The notes under the pieces: model-generated
Databases searched by the model: none
What the model was told of the DNA's origin: nothing
The model's input: only the letters and a program-made list of their open reading frames with translations
Program-made: the position numbers and the translations under genes
Source: Apostichopus japonicus
Taxonomy: Eukaryota > Echinodermata > Holothuroidea > Aspidochirotida > Stichopodidae
NCBI RefSeq assembly: GCF_037975245.1
Contig: NC_092572.1
Coordinates: forward strand, 15,630,269-15,694,268
Length of the DNA stretch: 64,000 nucleotides
Reading direction: 5' to 3'
Part shown: piece by piece, positions 10,064 to 22,262 of the stretch
How positions within the stretch are numbered: position 1 is the stretch's first letter
How the letters are laid out: each line of letters starts with the position of its first letter

Positions 10064-13000
10064 TCCCTGGTTCGAACCCCGGGTGATGACGTCTTTTGCC
10101 GATCTTTTGCAGCAAGTGCCTGCACGGGGAGCTGTAAGTATTAGTTAATCCACCTAATATCTCAGTCCATACAGTGGCGCGATGGCTCGGCGCACTGTAC
10201 GAGCTGATGATCGAGACTCTCTTTTGCATCCCTGGTTCGAACCCCGGGTGATGACGTCTTTTGCCGATCTTTTGCAGCAAGTGCCTGCACGGGGAGCTGT
10301 AAGTATTAGTTAATCCACCTAATATCTCAGTCCATACAGTGGCGCGATTGCTCGGCGCACTGTACGAGCTGATGATCGAGACTCTCTTTTGCATCCGTGG
10401 TTCGAACCCCGGGTGATGACGTCTTTTGCCGATCTTTTACAGCAAGTGCCTGCACGGGGAGCTGTAAGTATTAGTTAATCCACCTAATATCTCAGTCCAT
10501 ACAGTGGCGCGATGGCTCGGCGCACTGTACGAGCTGATGATCGAGACTCTCTTTTGCATCCGTGGTTCGAACCCCGGGTGATGACGTCTTTTGCCGATCT
10601 TTTACAGCAAGTGCCTGCACGGGGAGCTGTAAGTATTAGTTAATCCACCTAATATCTCAGTCCATACAGTGGCGGGATGGCTCGGCGCACTGTACGAGCT
10701 GATGATCGAGACTCTCTTTTGCATCCCTGGTTCGAACCCCGGGTGATGACGTCTTTTGCCGATCTTTTACAGCAAGTGCCTGCACGGGGAGCTGTAAGTA
10801 TTAGTTAATCCACCTAATATCTCAGTCCATACAGTGGCGGGATGGCTCGGCGCACTGTACGAGCTGATGATCGAGACTCTCTTTTGCATCCCTGGTTCGA
10901 ACCCCGGGTGATGACGTCTTTTGCCGATCTTTTACAGCAAGTGCCTGCACGGGGAGCTGTAAGTATTAGTTAATCCACCTAATATCTCAGTCCATACAGT
11001 GTCGGGATGGCTCGGCGCACTGTACGAGCTGATGATCGAGACTCTCTTTTGCATCCCTGGTTCGAACCCCGGGTGATGACGTCTTTTGCCGATCTTTTAC
11101 AGCAAGTGCCTGCACGGGGAGCTGTAAGTATTAGTTAATCCACCTAATATCTCAGTCCATACAGTGGCGCGATGGCTCGGCGCACTGTACGAGCTGATGA
11201 TCGAGACTCTCTTTTGCATCCCTGGTTCGAACCCCGGGTGATGACGTCTTTTGCCGATCTTTTACAGCAAGTGCCTGCACGGGGAGCTGTAAGTATTAGT
11301 TAATCCACCTAATATCTCAGTCCATACAGTGGCGGGATGGCTCGGCGCACTGTACGAGCTGATGATCGAGACTCTCTTTTGCATCCCTGGTTCGAACCCC
11401 GGGTGATGACGTCTTTTGCCGATCTTTTACAGCAAGTGCCTGCACGGGGAGCTGTAAGTATTAGTTAATCCACCTAATATCTCAGTCCATACAGTGGCGC
11501 GATGGCTCGGCGCACTGTACGAGCTGATGATCGAGACTCTCTTTTGCATCCCTGGTTCGAACCCCGGGTGATGACGTCTTTTGCCGATCTTTTACAGCAA
11601 GTGCCTGCACGGGGAGCTGTAAGTATTAGTTAATCCACCTAATATCTCAGTCCATACAGTGGCGCGATGGCTCGGCGCACTGTACGAGCTGATGATCGAG
11701 ACTCTCTTTTGCATCCCTGGTTCGAACCCCGGGTGATGACGTCTTTTGCCGATCTTTTACAGCAAGTGCCTGCACGGGGAGCTGTAAGTATTAGTTAATC
11801 CACCTAATATCTCAGTCCATACAGTGGCGGGATGGCTCGGCGCACTGTACGAGCTGATGATCGAGACTCTCTTTTGCATCCCTGGTTCGAACCCCGGGTG
11901 ATGACGTCTTTTGCCGATCTTTTACAGCAAGTGCCTGCACGGGGAGCTGTAAGTATTAGTTAATCCACCTAATATCTCAGTCCATACAGTGGCGCGATGG
12001 CTCGGCGCACTGTACGAGCTGATGATCGAGACTCTCTTTTGCATCCCTGGTTCGAACCCCGGGTGATGACGTCTTTTGCCGATCTTTTACAGCAAGTGCC
12101 TGCACGGGGAGCTGTAAGTATTAGTTAATCCACCTAATATCTCAGTCCATACAGTGGCGGGATGGCTCGGCGCACTGTACGAGCTGATGATCGAGACTCT
12201 CTTTTGCATCCCTGGTTCGAACCCCGGGTGATGACGTCTTTTGCCGATCTTTTACAGCAAGTGCCTGCACGGGGAGCTGTAAGTATTAGTTAATCCACCT
12301 AATATCTCAGTCCATACAGTGGCGGGATGGCTCGGCGCACTGTACGAGCTGATGATCGAGACTCTCTTTTGCATCCCTGGTTCGAACCCCGGGTGATGAC
12401 GTCTTTTGCCGATCTTTTACAGCAAGTGCCTGCACGGGGAGCTGTAAGTATTAGTTAATCCACCTAATATCTCAGTCCATACAGTGGCGGGATGGCTCGG
12501 CGCACTGTACGAGCTGATGATCGAGACTCTCTTTTGCATCCCTGGTTCGAACCCCGGGTGATGACGTCTTTTGCCGATCTTTTACAGCAAGTGCCTGCAC
12601 GGGGAGCTGTAAGTATTAGTTAATCCACCTAATATCTCAGTCCATACAGTGGCGGGATGGCTCGGCGCACTGTACGAGCTGATGATCGAGACTCTCTTTT
12701 GCATCCCTGGTTCGAACCCCGGGTGATGACGTCTTTTGCCGATCTTTTACAGCAAGTGCCTGCACGGGGAGCTGTAAGTATTAGTTAATCCACCTAATAT
12801 CTCAGTCCATACAGTGGCGGGATGGCTCGGCGCACTGTACGAGCTGATGATCGAGACTCTCTTTTGCATCCCTGGTTCGAACCCCGGGTGATGACGTCTT
12901 TTGCCGATCTTTTACAGCAAGTGCCTGCACGGGGAGCTGTAAGTATTAGTTAATCCACCTAATATCTCAGTCCATACAGTGGCGGGATGGCTCGGCGCAC

Positions 13001-15013
13001 TGTACGAGCTGATGATCGAGACTCTCTTTTGCATCCCTGGTTCGAACCCCGGGTGATGACGTCTTTTGCCGATCTTTTACAGCAAGTGCCTGCACGGGGA
13101 GCTGTAAGTATTAGTTAATCCACCTAATATCTCAGTCCATACAGTGGCGGGATAGCTCGGCGCACTGTACGAGCTGATGATCGAGACTCTCTTTTGCATC
13201 CCTGGTTCGAACCCCGGGTGATGACGTCTTTTGCCGATCTTTTACAGCAAGTGCCTGCACGGGGAGCTGTAAGTATTAGTTAATCCACCTAATATCTCAG
13301 TCCATACAGTGGCGGGATGGCTCGGCGCACTGTACGAGCTGATGATCGAGACTCTCTTTTGCATCCCTGGTTCGAACCCCGGGTGATGACGTCTTTTGCC
13401 GATCTTTTACAGCAAGTGCCTGCACGGGGAGCTGTAAGTATTAGTTAATCCACCTAATATCTCAGTCCATACAGTGGCGGGATGGCTCGGCGCACTGTAC
13501 GAGCTGATGATCGAGACTCTCTTTTGCATCCCTGGTTCGAACCCCGGGTGATGACGTCTTTTGCCGATCTTTTACAGCAAGTGCCTGCACGGGGAGCTGT
13601 AAGTATTAGTTAATCCACCTAATATCTCAGTCCATACAGTGGCGGGATGGCTCGGCGCACTGTACGAGCTGATGATCGAGACTCTCTTTTGCATCCCTGG
13701 TTCGAACCCCGGGTGATGACGTCTTTTGCCGATCTTTTACAGCAAGTGCCTGCACGGGGAGCTGTAAGTATTAGTTAATCCACCTAATATCTCAGTCCAT
13801 ACAGTGGCGGGATGGCTCGGCGCACTGTACGAGCTGATGATCGAGACTCTCTTTTGCATCCCTGGTTCGAACCCCGGGTGATGACGTCTTTTGCCGATCT
13901 TTTGCAGCAAGTGCCTGCACGGGGAGCTGTAAGTATTAGTTAATCCACCTAATATCTCAGTCCATACAGTGGCGCGATGGCTCGGCGCACTGTACGAGCT
14001 GATGATCGAGACTCTCTTTTGCATCCCTGGTTCGAACCCCGGGTGATGACGTCTTTTGCCGATCTTTTACAGCAAGTGCCTGCACGGGGAGCTGTAAGTA
14101 TTAGTTAATCCACCTAATATCTCAGTCCATACAGTGGCGCGATTGCTCGGCGCACTGTACGAGCTGATGATCGAGACTCTCTTTTGCATCCCTGGTTCGA
14201 ACCCCGGGTGATGACGTCTTTTGCCGATCTTTTACAGCAAGTGCCTGCACGGGGAGCTGTAAGTATTAGTTAATCCACCTAATATCTCAGTCCATACAGT
14301 GGCGGGATGGCTCGGCGCACTGTACGAGCTGATGATCGAGACTCTCTTTTGCATCCCTGGTTCGAACCCCGGGTGATGACGTCTTTTGCCGATCTTTTAC
14401 AGCAAGTGCCTGCACGGGGAGCTGTAAGTATTAGTTAATCCACCTAATATCTCAGTCCATACAGTGGCGCGATTGCTCGGCGCACTGTACGAGCTGATGA
14501 TCGAGACTCTCTTTTGCATCCCTGGTTCGAACCCCGGGTGATGACGTCTTTTGCCGATCTTTTACAGCAAGTGCCTGCACGGGGAGCTGTAAGTATTAGT
14601 TAATCCACCTAATATCTCAGTCCATACAGTGGCGCGATGGCTCGGCGCACTGTACGAGCTGATGATCGAGACTCTCTTTTGCATCCCTGGTTCGAACCCC
14701 GGGTGATGACGTCTTTTGCCGATCTTTTACAGCAAGTGCCTGCACGGGGAGCTGTAAGTATTAGTTAATCCACCTAATATCTCAGTCCATACAGTGGCGC
14801 GATGGCTCGGCGCACTGTACGAGCTGATGATCGAGACTCTCTTTTGCATCCCTGGTTCGAACCCCGGGTGATGACGTCTTTTGCCGATCATTTACAGCAA
14901 GTGCCTGCACGGGGAGCTGTAAGTATTAGTTAATCCACCTAATATCTCAGTCCATACAGTGGCGCGATGGCTCGGCGCACTGTACGAGCTGATGATCGAG
15001 ACTCTCTTTTGCA
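10064..15013 (+). repeat. Transition domain where 46G, 121T and 4G variants first appear
   Basis: Units 62-91. Two consecutive 46G monomers (10,109 and 10,274) are followed by the first 121T (near 10,346) and the first 4G (10,396, then 10,561). The sequence then returns to the left-domain style: the last 114T at 11,002, and eleven consecutive 117G monomers from about 12,160 to 13,810. At 13,904 46G recurs, followed by several 121T monomers. A 121A variant is at 13,154, and a T-to-A singleton at 14,890. The interleaving suggests exchange of blocks between two monomer families. Confidence 0.75.
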
Positions 15014-18000
15014 TCCGTGGTTCGAACCCCGGGTGATGACGTCTTTTGCCGATCTTTTACAGCAAGTGCCTGCACGGGGAGCTGTAAATATTAGTTAATC
15101 CACCTAATATCTCAGTCCATACAGTGGCGGGATGGCTCGGCGCACTGTACGAGCTGATGATCGAGACTCTCTTTTGCATCCCTGGTTCGAACCCCGGGTG
15201 ATGACGTCTTTTGCCGATCTTTTACAGCAAGTGCCTGCACGGGGAGCTGTAAGTATTAGTTAATCCACCTAATATCTCAGTCCATACAGTGGCGCGATGG
15301 CTCGGCGCACTGTACGAGCTGATGATCGAGACTCTCTTTTGCATCCCTGGTTCGAACCCCGGGTGATGACGTCTTTTGCCGATCTTTTACAGCAAGTGCC
15401 TGCACGGGGAGCTGTAAGTATTAGTTAATCCACCTAATATCTCAGTCCATACAGTGGCGCGATGGCTCGGCGCACTGTACGAGCTGATGATCGAGACTCT
15501 CTTTTGCATCCCTGGTTCGAACCCCGGGTGATGACGTCTTTTGCCGATCTTTTACAGCAAGTGCCTGCACGGGGAGCTGTAAGTATTAGTTAATCCACCT
15601 AATATCTCAGTCCATACAGTGGCGCGATGGCTCGGCGCACTGTACGAGCTGATGATCGAGACTCTCTTTTGCATCCCTGGTTCGAACCCCGGGTGATGAC
15701 GTCTTTTGCCGATCTTTTACAGCAAGTGCCTGCACGGGGAGCTGTAAGTATTAGTTAATCCACCTAATATCTCAGTCCATACAGTGGCGCGATGGCTCGG
15801 CGCACTGTACGAGCTGATGATCGAGACTCTCTTTTGCATCCCTGGTTCGAACCCCGGGTGATGACGTCTTTTGCCGATCTTTTACAGCAAGTGCCTGCAC
15901 GGGGAGCTGTAAGTATTAGTTAATCCACCTAATATCTCAGTCCATACAGTGGCGGGATGGCTCGGCGCACTGTACGAGCTGATGATCGAGACTCTCTTTT
16001 GCATCCCTGGTTCGAACCCCGGGTGATGACGTCTTTTGCCGATCTTTTGCAGCAAGTGCCTGCACGGGGAGCTGTAAGTATTAGTTAATCCACCTAATAT
16101 CTCAGTCCATACAGTGGCGGGATGGCTCGGCGCACTGTACGAGCTGATGATCGAGACTCTCTTTTGCATCCCTGGTTCGAACCCCGGGTGATGACGTCTT
16201 TTGCCGATCTTTTGCAGCAAGTGCCTGCACGGGGAGCTGTAAGTATTAGTTAATCCACCTAATATCTCAGTCCATACAGTGGCGCGATGGCTCGGCGCAC
16301 TGTACGAGCTGATGATCGAGACTCTCTTTTGCATCCCTGGTTCGAACCCCGGGTGATGACGTCTTTTGCCGATCTTTTACAGCAAGTGCCTGCACGGGGA
16401 GCTGTAAGTATTAGTTAATCCACCTAATATCTCAGTCCATACAGTGGCGCGATTGCTCGGCGCACTGTACGAGCTGATGATCGAGACTCTCTTTTGCATC
16501 CCTGGTTCGAACCCCGGGTGATGACGTCTTTTGCCGATCTTTTACAGCAAGTGCCTGCACGGGGAGCTGTAAGTATTAGTTAATCCACCTAATATCTCAG
16601 TCCATACAGTGGCGCGATTGCTCGGCGCACTGTACGAGCTGATGATCGAGACTCTCTTTTGCATCCCTGGTTCGAACCCCGGGTGATGACGTCTTTTGCC
16701 GATCTTTTACAGCAAGTGCCTGCACGGGGAGCTGTAAGTATTAGTTAATCCACCTAATATCTCAGTCCATACAGTGGCGGGATGGCTCGGCGCACTGTAC
16801 GAGCTGATGATCGAGACTCTCTTTTGCATCCCTGGTTCGAACCCCGGGTGATGACGTCTTTTGCCGATCTTTTACAGCAAGTGCCTGCACGGGGAGCTGT
16901 AAGTATTAGTTAATCCACCTAATATCTCAGTCCATACAGTGGCGGGATGGCTCGGCGCACTGTACGAGCTGATGATCGAGACTCTCTTTTGCATCCCTGG
17001 TTCGAACCCCGGGTGATGACGTCTTTTGCCGATCTTTTACAGCAAGTGCCTGCACGGGGAGCTGTAAGTATTAGTTAATCCACCTAATATCTCAGTCCAT
17101 ACAGTGGCGCGATGGCTCGGCGCACTGTACGAGCTGATGATCGAGACTCTCTTTTGCATCCCTGGTTCGAACCCCGGGTGATGACGTCTTTTGCCGATCT
17201 TTTACAGCAAGTGCCTGCACGGGGAGCTGTAAATATTAGTTAATCCACCTAATATCTCAGTCCATACAGTGGCGGGATGGCTCGGCGCACTGTACGAGCT
17301 GATGATCGAGACTCTCTTTTGCATCCCTGGTTCGAACCCCGGGTGATGACGTCTTTTGCCGATCTTTTACAGCAAGTGCCTGCACGGGGAGCTGTAAGTA
17401 TTAGTTAATCCACCTAATATCTCAGTCCATACAGTGGCGCGATGGCTCGGCGCACTGTACGAGCTGATGATCGAGACTCTCTTTTGCATCCCTGGTTCGA
17501 ACCCCGGGTGATGACGTCTTTTGCCGATCTTTTACAGCAAGTGCCTGCACGGGGAGCTGTAAGTATTAGTTAATCCACCTAATATCTCAGTCCATACAGT
17601 GGCGCGATGGCTCGGCGCACTGTACGAGCTGATGATCGAGACTCTCTTTTGCATCCGTGGTTCGAACCCCGGGTGATGACGTCTTTTGCCGATCTTTTAC
17701 AGCAAGTGCCTGCACGGGGAGCTGTAAGTATTAGTTAATCCACCTAATATCTCAGTCCATACAGTGGCGCGATGGCTCGGCGCACTGTACGAGCTGATGA
17801 TCGAGACTCTCTTTTGCATCCGTGGTTCGAACCCCGGGTGATGACGTCTTTTGCCGATCTTTTACAGCAAGTGCCTGCACGGGGAGCTGTAAGTATTAGT
17901 TAATCCACCTAATATCTCAGTCCATACAGTGGCGCGATGGCTCGGCGCACTGTACGAGCTGATGATCGAGACTCTCTTTTGCATCCCTGGTTCGAACCCC

Positions 18001-18808
18001 GGGTGATGACGTCTTTTGCCGATCTTTTACAGCAAGTGCCTGCACGGGGAGCTGTAAATATTAGTTAATCCACCTAATATCTCAGTCCATACAGTGGCGG
18101 GATGGCTCGGCGCACTGTACGAGCTGATGATCGAGACTCTCTTTTGCATCCCTGGTTCGAACCCCGGGTGATGACGTCTTTTGCCGATCTTTTACAGCAA
18201 GTGCCTGCACGGGGAGCTGTAAGTATTAGTTAATCCACCTAATATCTCAGTCCATACAGTGGCGCGATTGCTCGGCGCACTGTACGAGCTGATGATCGAG
18301 ACTCTCTTTTGCATCCCTGGTTCGAACCCCGGGTGATGACGTCTTTTGCCGATCTTTTACAGCAAGTGCCTGCACGGGGAGCTGTAAGTATTAGTTAATC
18401 CACCTAATATCTCAGTCCATACAGTGGCGCGATGGCTCGGCGCACTGTACGAGCTGATGATCGAGACTCTCTTTTGCATCCCTGGTTCGAACCCCGGGTG
18501 ATGACGTCTTTTGCCGATCTTTTACAGCAAGTGCCTGCACGGGGAGCTGTAAGTATTAGTTAATCCACCTAATATCTCAGTCCATACAGTGGCGGGATGG
18601 CTCGGCGCACTGTACGAGCTGATGATCGAGACTCTCTTTTGCATCCCTGGTTCGAACCCCGGGTGATGACGTCTTTTGCCGATCTTTTACAGCAAGTGCC
18701 TGCACGGGGAGCTGTAAGTATTAGTTAATCCACCTAATATCTCAGTCCATACAGTGGCGGGATGGCTCGGCGCACTGTACGAGCTGATGATCGAGACTCT
18801 CTTTTGCA
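15014..18808 (+). repeat. Variant-rich monomers, start of the 75A-containing right domain
   Basis: This stretch holds 75A monomers at 15,088, 17,233 and 18,058, two adjacent 46G monomers at 16,049 and 16,214, and 121T near 16,450, 16,615 and 18,265. The order 4G-flanked 117C, 117C, 117C, then 75A/117G (about 17,605 to 18,100) recurs at about 20,894-21,389 and 24,029-24,524. That is the basis of the loose 19-21-monomer higher-order period. Confidence 0.7.
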
Positions 18809-21800
18809 TCCCTGGTTCGAACCCCGGGTGATGACGTCTTTTGCCGATCTTTTGCAGCAAGTGCCTGCACGGGGAGCTGTAAGTATTAGTTAATCCACCT
18901 AATATCTCAGTCCATACAGTGGCGCGATTGCTCGGCGCACTGTACGAGCTGATGATCGAGACTCTCTTTTGCATCCCTGGTTCGAACCCCGGGTGATGAC
19001 GTCTTTTGCCGATCTTTTGCAGCAAGTGCCTGCACGGGGAGCTGTAAGTATTAGTTAATCCACCTAATATCTCAGTCCATACAGTGGCGCGATGGCTCGG
19101 CGCACTGTACGAGCTGATGATCGAGACTCTCTTTTGCATCCCTGGTTCGAACCCCGGGTGATGACGTCTTTTGCCGATCTTTTACAGCAAGTGCCTGCAC
19201 GGGGAGCTGTAAGTATTAGTTAATCCACCTAATATCTCAGTCCATACAGTGGCGCGATGGCTCGGCGCACTGTACGAGCTGATGATCGAGACTCTCTTTT
19301 GCATCCCTGGTTCGAACCCCGGGTGATGACGTCTTTTGCCGATCTTTTACAGCAAGTGCCTGCACGGGGAGCTGTAAGTATTAGTTAATCCACCTAATAT
19401 CTCAGTCCATACAGTGGCGCGATGGCTCGGCGCACTGTACGAGCTGATGATCGAGACTCTCTTTTGCATCCCTGGTTCGAACCCCGGGTGATGACGTCTT
19501 TTGCCGATCTTTTACAGCAAGTGCCTGCACGGGGAGCTGTAAGTATTAGTTAATCCACCTAATATCTCAGTCCATACAGTGGCGCGATGGCTCGGCGCAC
19601 TGTACGAGCTGATGATCGAGACTCTCTTTTGCATCCCTGGTTCGAACCCCGGGTGATGACGTCTTTTGCCGATCTTTTACAGCAAGTGCCTGCACGGGGA
19701 GCTGTAAATATTAGTTAATCCACCTAATATCTCAGTCCATACAGTGGCGGGATGGCTCGGCGCACTGTACGAGCTGATGATCGAGACTCTCTTTTGCATC
19801 CCTGGTTCGAACCCCGGGTGATGACGTCTTTTGCCGATCTTTTACAGCAAGTGCCTGCACGGGGAGCTGTAAGTATTAGTTAATCCACCTAATATCTCAG
19901 TCCATACAGTGGCGCGATGGCTCGGCGCACTGTACGAGCTGATGATCGAGACTCTCTTTTGCATCCCTGGTTCGAACCCCGGGTGATGACGTCTTTTGCC
20001 GATCTTTTACAGCAAGTGCCTGCACGGGGAGCTGTAAGTATTAGTTAATCCACCTAATATCTCAGTCCATACAGTGGCGCGATGGCTCGGCGCACTGTAC
20101 GAGCTGATGATCGAGACTCTCTTTTGCATCCCTGGTTCGAACCCCGGGTGATGACGTCTTTTGCCGATCTTTTACAGCAAGTGCCTGCACGGGGAGCTGT
20201 AAGTATTAGTTAATCCACCTAATATCTCAGTCCATACAGTGGCGGGATGGCTCGGCGCACTGTACGAGCTGATGATCGAGACTCTCTTTTGCATCCGTGG
20301 TTCGAACCCCGGGTGATGACGTCTTTTACAGCAAGTGCCTACACGGGGAGCTGTAAGTATTAGTTAATCCACCTAATATCTCAGTCCATACAGTGGCGGG
20401 ATGGCTCGGCGCACTGTACGAGCTGATGATCGAGACTCTCTTTTGCATCCCTGGTTCGAACCCCGGGTGATGACGTCTTTTGCCGATCTTTTACAGCAAG
20501 TGCCTGCACGGGGAGCTGTAAGTATTAGTTAATCCACCTAATATCTCAGTCCATACAGTGGCGCGATGGCTCGGCGCACTGTACGAGCTGATGATCGAGA
20601 CTCTCTTTTGCATCCCTGGTTCGAACCCCGGGTGATGACGTCTTTTGCCGATCTTTTACAGCAAGTGCCTGCACGGGGAGCTGTAAGTATTAGTTAATCC
20701 ACCTAATATCTCAGTCCATACAGTGGCGCGATGGCTCGGCGCACTGTACGAGCTGATGATCGAGACTCTCTTTTGCATCCCTGGTTCGAACCCCGGGTGA
20801 TGACGTCTTTTGCCGATCTTTTACAGCAAGTGCCTGCACGGGGAGCTGTAAGTATTAGTTAATCCACCTAATATCTCAGTCCATACAGTGGCGCGATGGC
20901 TCGGCGCACTGTACGAGCTGATGATCGAGACTCTCTTTTGCATCCGTGGTTCGAACCCCGGGTGATGACGTCTTTTGCCGATCTTTTACAGCAAGTGCCT
21001 GCACGGGGAGCTGTAAGTATTAGTTAATCCACCTAATATCTCAGTCCATACAGTGGCGCGATGGCTCGGCGCACTGTACGAGCTGATGATCGAGACTCTC
21101 TTTTGCATCCGTGGTTCGAACCCCGGGTGATGACGTCTTTTGCCGATCTTTTACAGCAAGTGCCTGCACGGGGAGCTGTAAGTATTAGTTAATCCACCTA
21201 ATATCTCAGTCCATACAGTGGCGCGATGGCTCGGCGCACTGTACGAGCTGATGATCGAGACTCTCTTTTGCATCCCTGGTTCGAACCCCGGGTGATGACG
21301 TCTTTTGCCGATCTTTTACAGCAAGTGCCTGCACGGGGAGCTGTAAATATTAGTTAATCCACCTAATATCTCAGTCCATACAGTGGCGGGATGGCTCGGC
21401 GCACTGTACGAGCTGATGATCGAGACTCTCTTTTGCATCCGTGGTTCGAACCCCGGGTGATGACGTCTTTTGCCGATCTTTTACAGCAAGTGCCTGCACG
21501 GGGAGCTGTAAGTATTAGTTAATCCACCTAATATCTCAGTCCATACAGTGGCGCGATGGCTCGGCGCACTGTACGAGCTGATGATCGAGACTCTCTTTTG
21601 CATCCCTGGTTCGAACCCCGGGTGATGACGTCTTTTGCCGATCTTTTACAGCAAGTGCCTGCACGGGGAGCTGTAAATATTAGTTAATCCACCTAATATC
21701 TCAGTCCATACAGTGGCGGGATGGCTCGGCGCACTGTACGAGCTGATGATCGAGACTCTCTTTTGCATCCCTGGTTCGAACCCCGGGTGATGACGTCTTT

Positions 21801-22262
21801 TGCCGATCTTTTACAGCAAGTGCCTGCACGGGGAGCTGTAAGTATTAGTTAATCCACCTAATATCTCAGTCCATACAGTGGCGGGATGGCTCGGCGCACT
21901 GTACGAGCTGATGATCGAGACTCTCTTTTGCATCCCTGGTTCGAACCCCGGGTGATGACGTCTTTTGCCGATCTTTTACAGCAAGTGCCTGCACGGGGAG
22001 CTGTAAGTATTAGTTAATCCACCTAATATCTCAGTCCATACAGTGGCGCGATGGCTCGGCGCACTGTACGAGCTGATGATCGAGACTCTCTTTTGCATCC
22101 CTGGTTCGAACCCCGGGTGATGACGTCTTTTGCCGATCTTTTACAGCAAGTGCCTGCACGGGGAGCTGTAAGTATTAGTTAATCCACCTAATATCTCAGT
22201 CCATACAGTGGCGCGATTGCTCGGCGCACTGTACGAGCTGATGATCGAGACTCTCTTTTGCA
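18809..22262 (+). repeat. Loose higher-order unit of 21 monomers, first copy
   Basis: This segment runs from one 46G monomer (18,854, with a second at 19,019) to the monomer before the next 46G (22,308). It spans 21 monomers, or 3,465 bp before an internal 11-bp deletion. It carries 75A at 19,708, 21,347 and 21,677 and the recurring order 4G, 4G, plain, 75A near 20,894-21,389. Its variant order aligns with the next segment if one monomer is shifted, so it is related but diverged. A G-to-A singleton lies at 20,341. Confidence 0.55.
20294..20447 (+). repeat. 154-bp monomer with an 11-bp deletion between TCTTTT repeats
   Basis: The normal monomer has TCTTTT at unit 29-34 and again at 40-45, 11 bases apart. 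Here only one copy remains (20,322-20,327), followed directly by ACAGC. The loss equals one direct repeat plus the intervening five bases, as expected for replication slippage or short-repeat recombination. Downstream unit phase shifts by 11. Confidence 0.93.

Noticed and set aside
9942-10394. Reverse-strand ORF of 150 codons, and its 15 relatives of 95 or 150 codons across the array
   Set aside because: All are the same 55-codon satellite frame read through wherever 46G removes the TAA. Variants fall without regard to codon position, there is no gene context, and the PGFEPG segment is the T-arm read in reverse.
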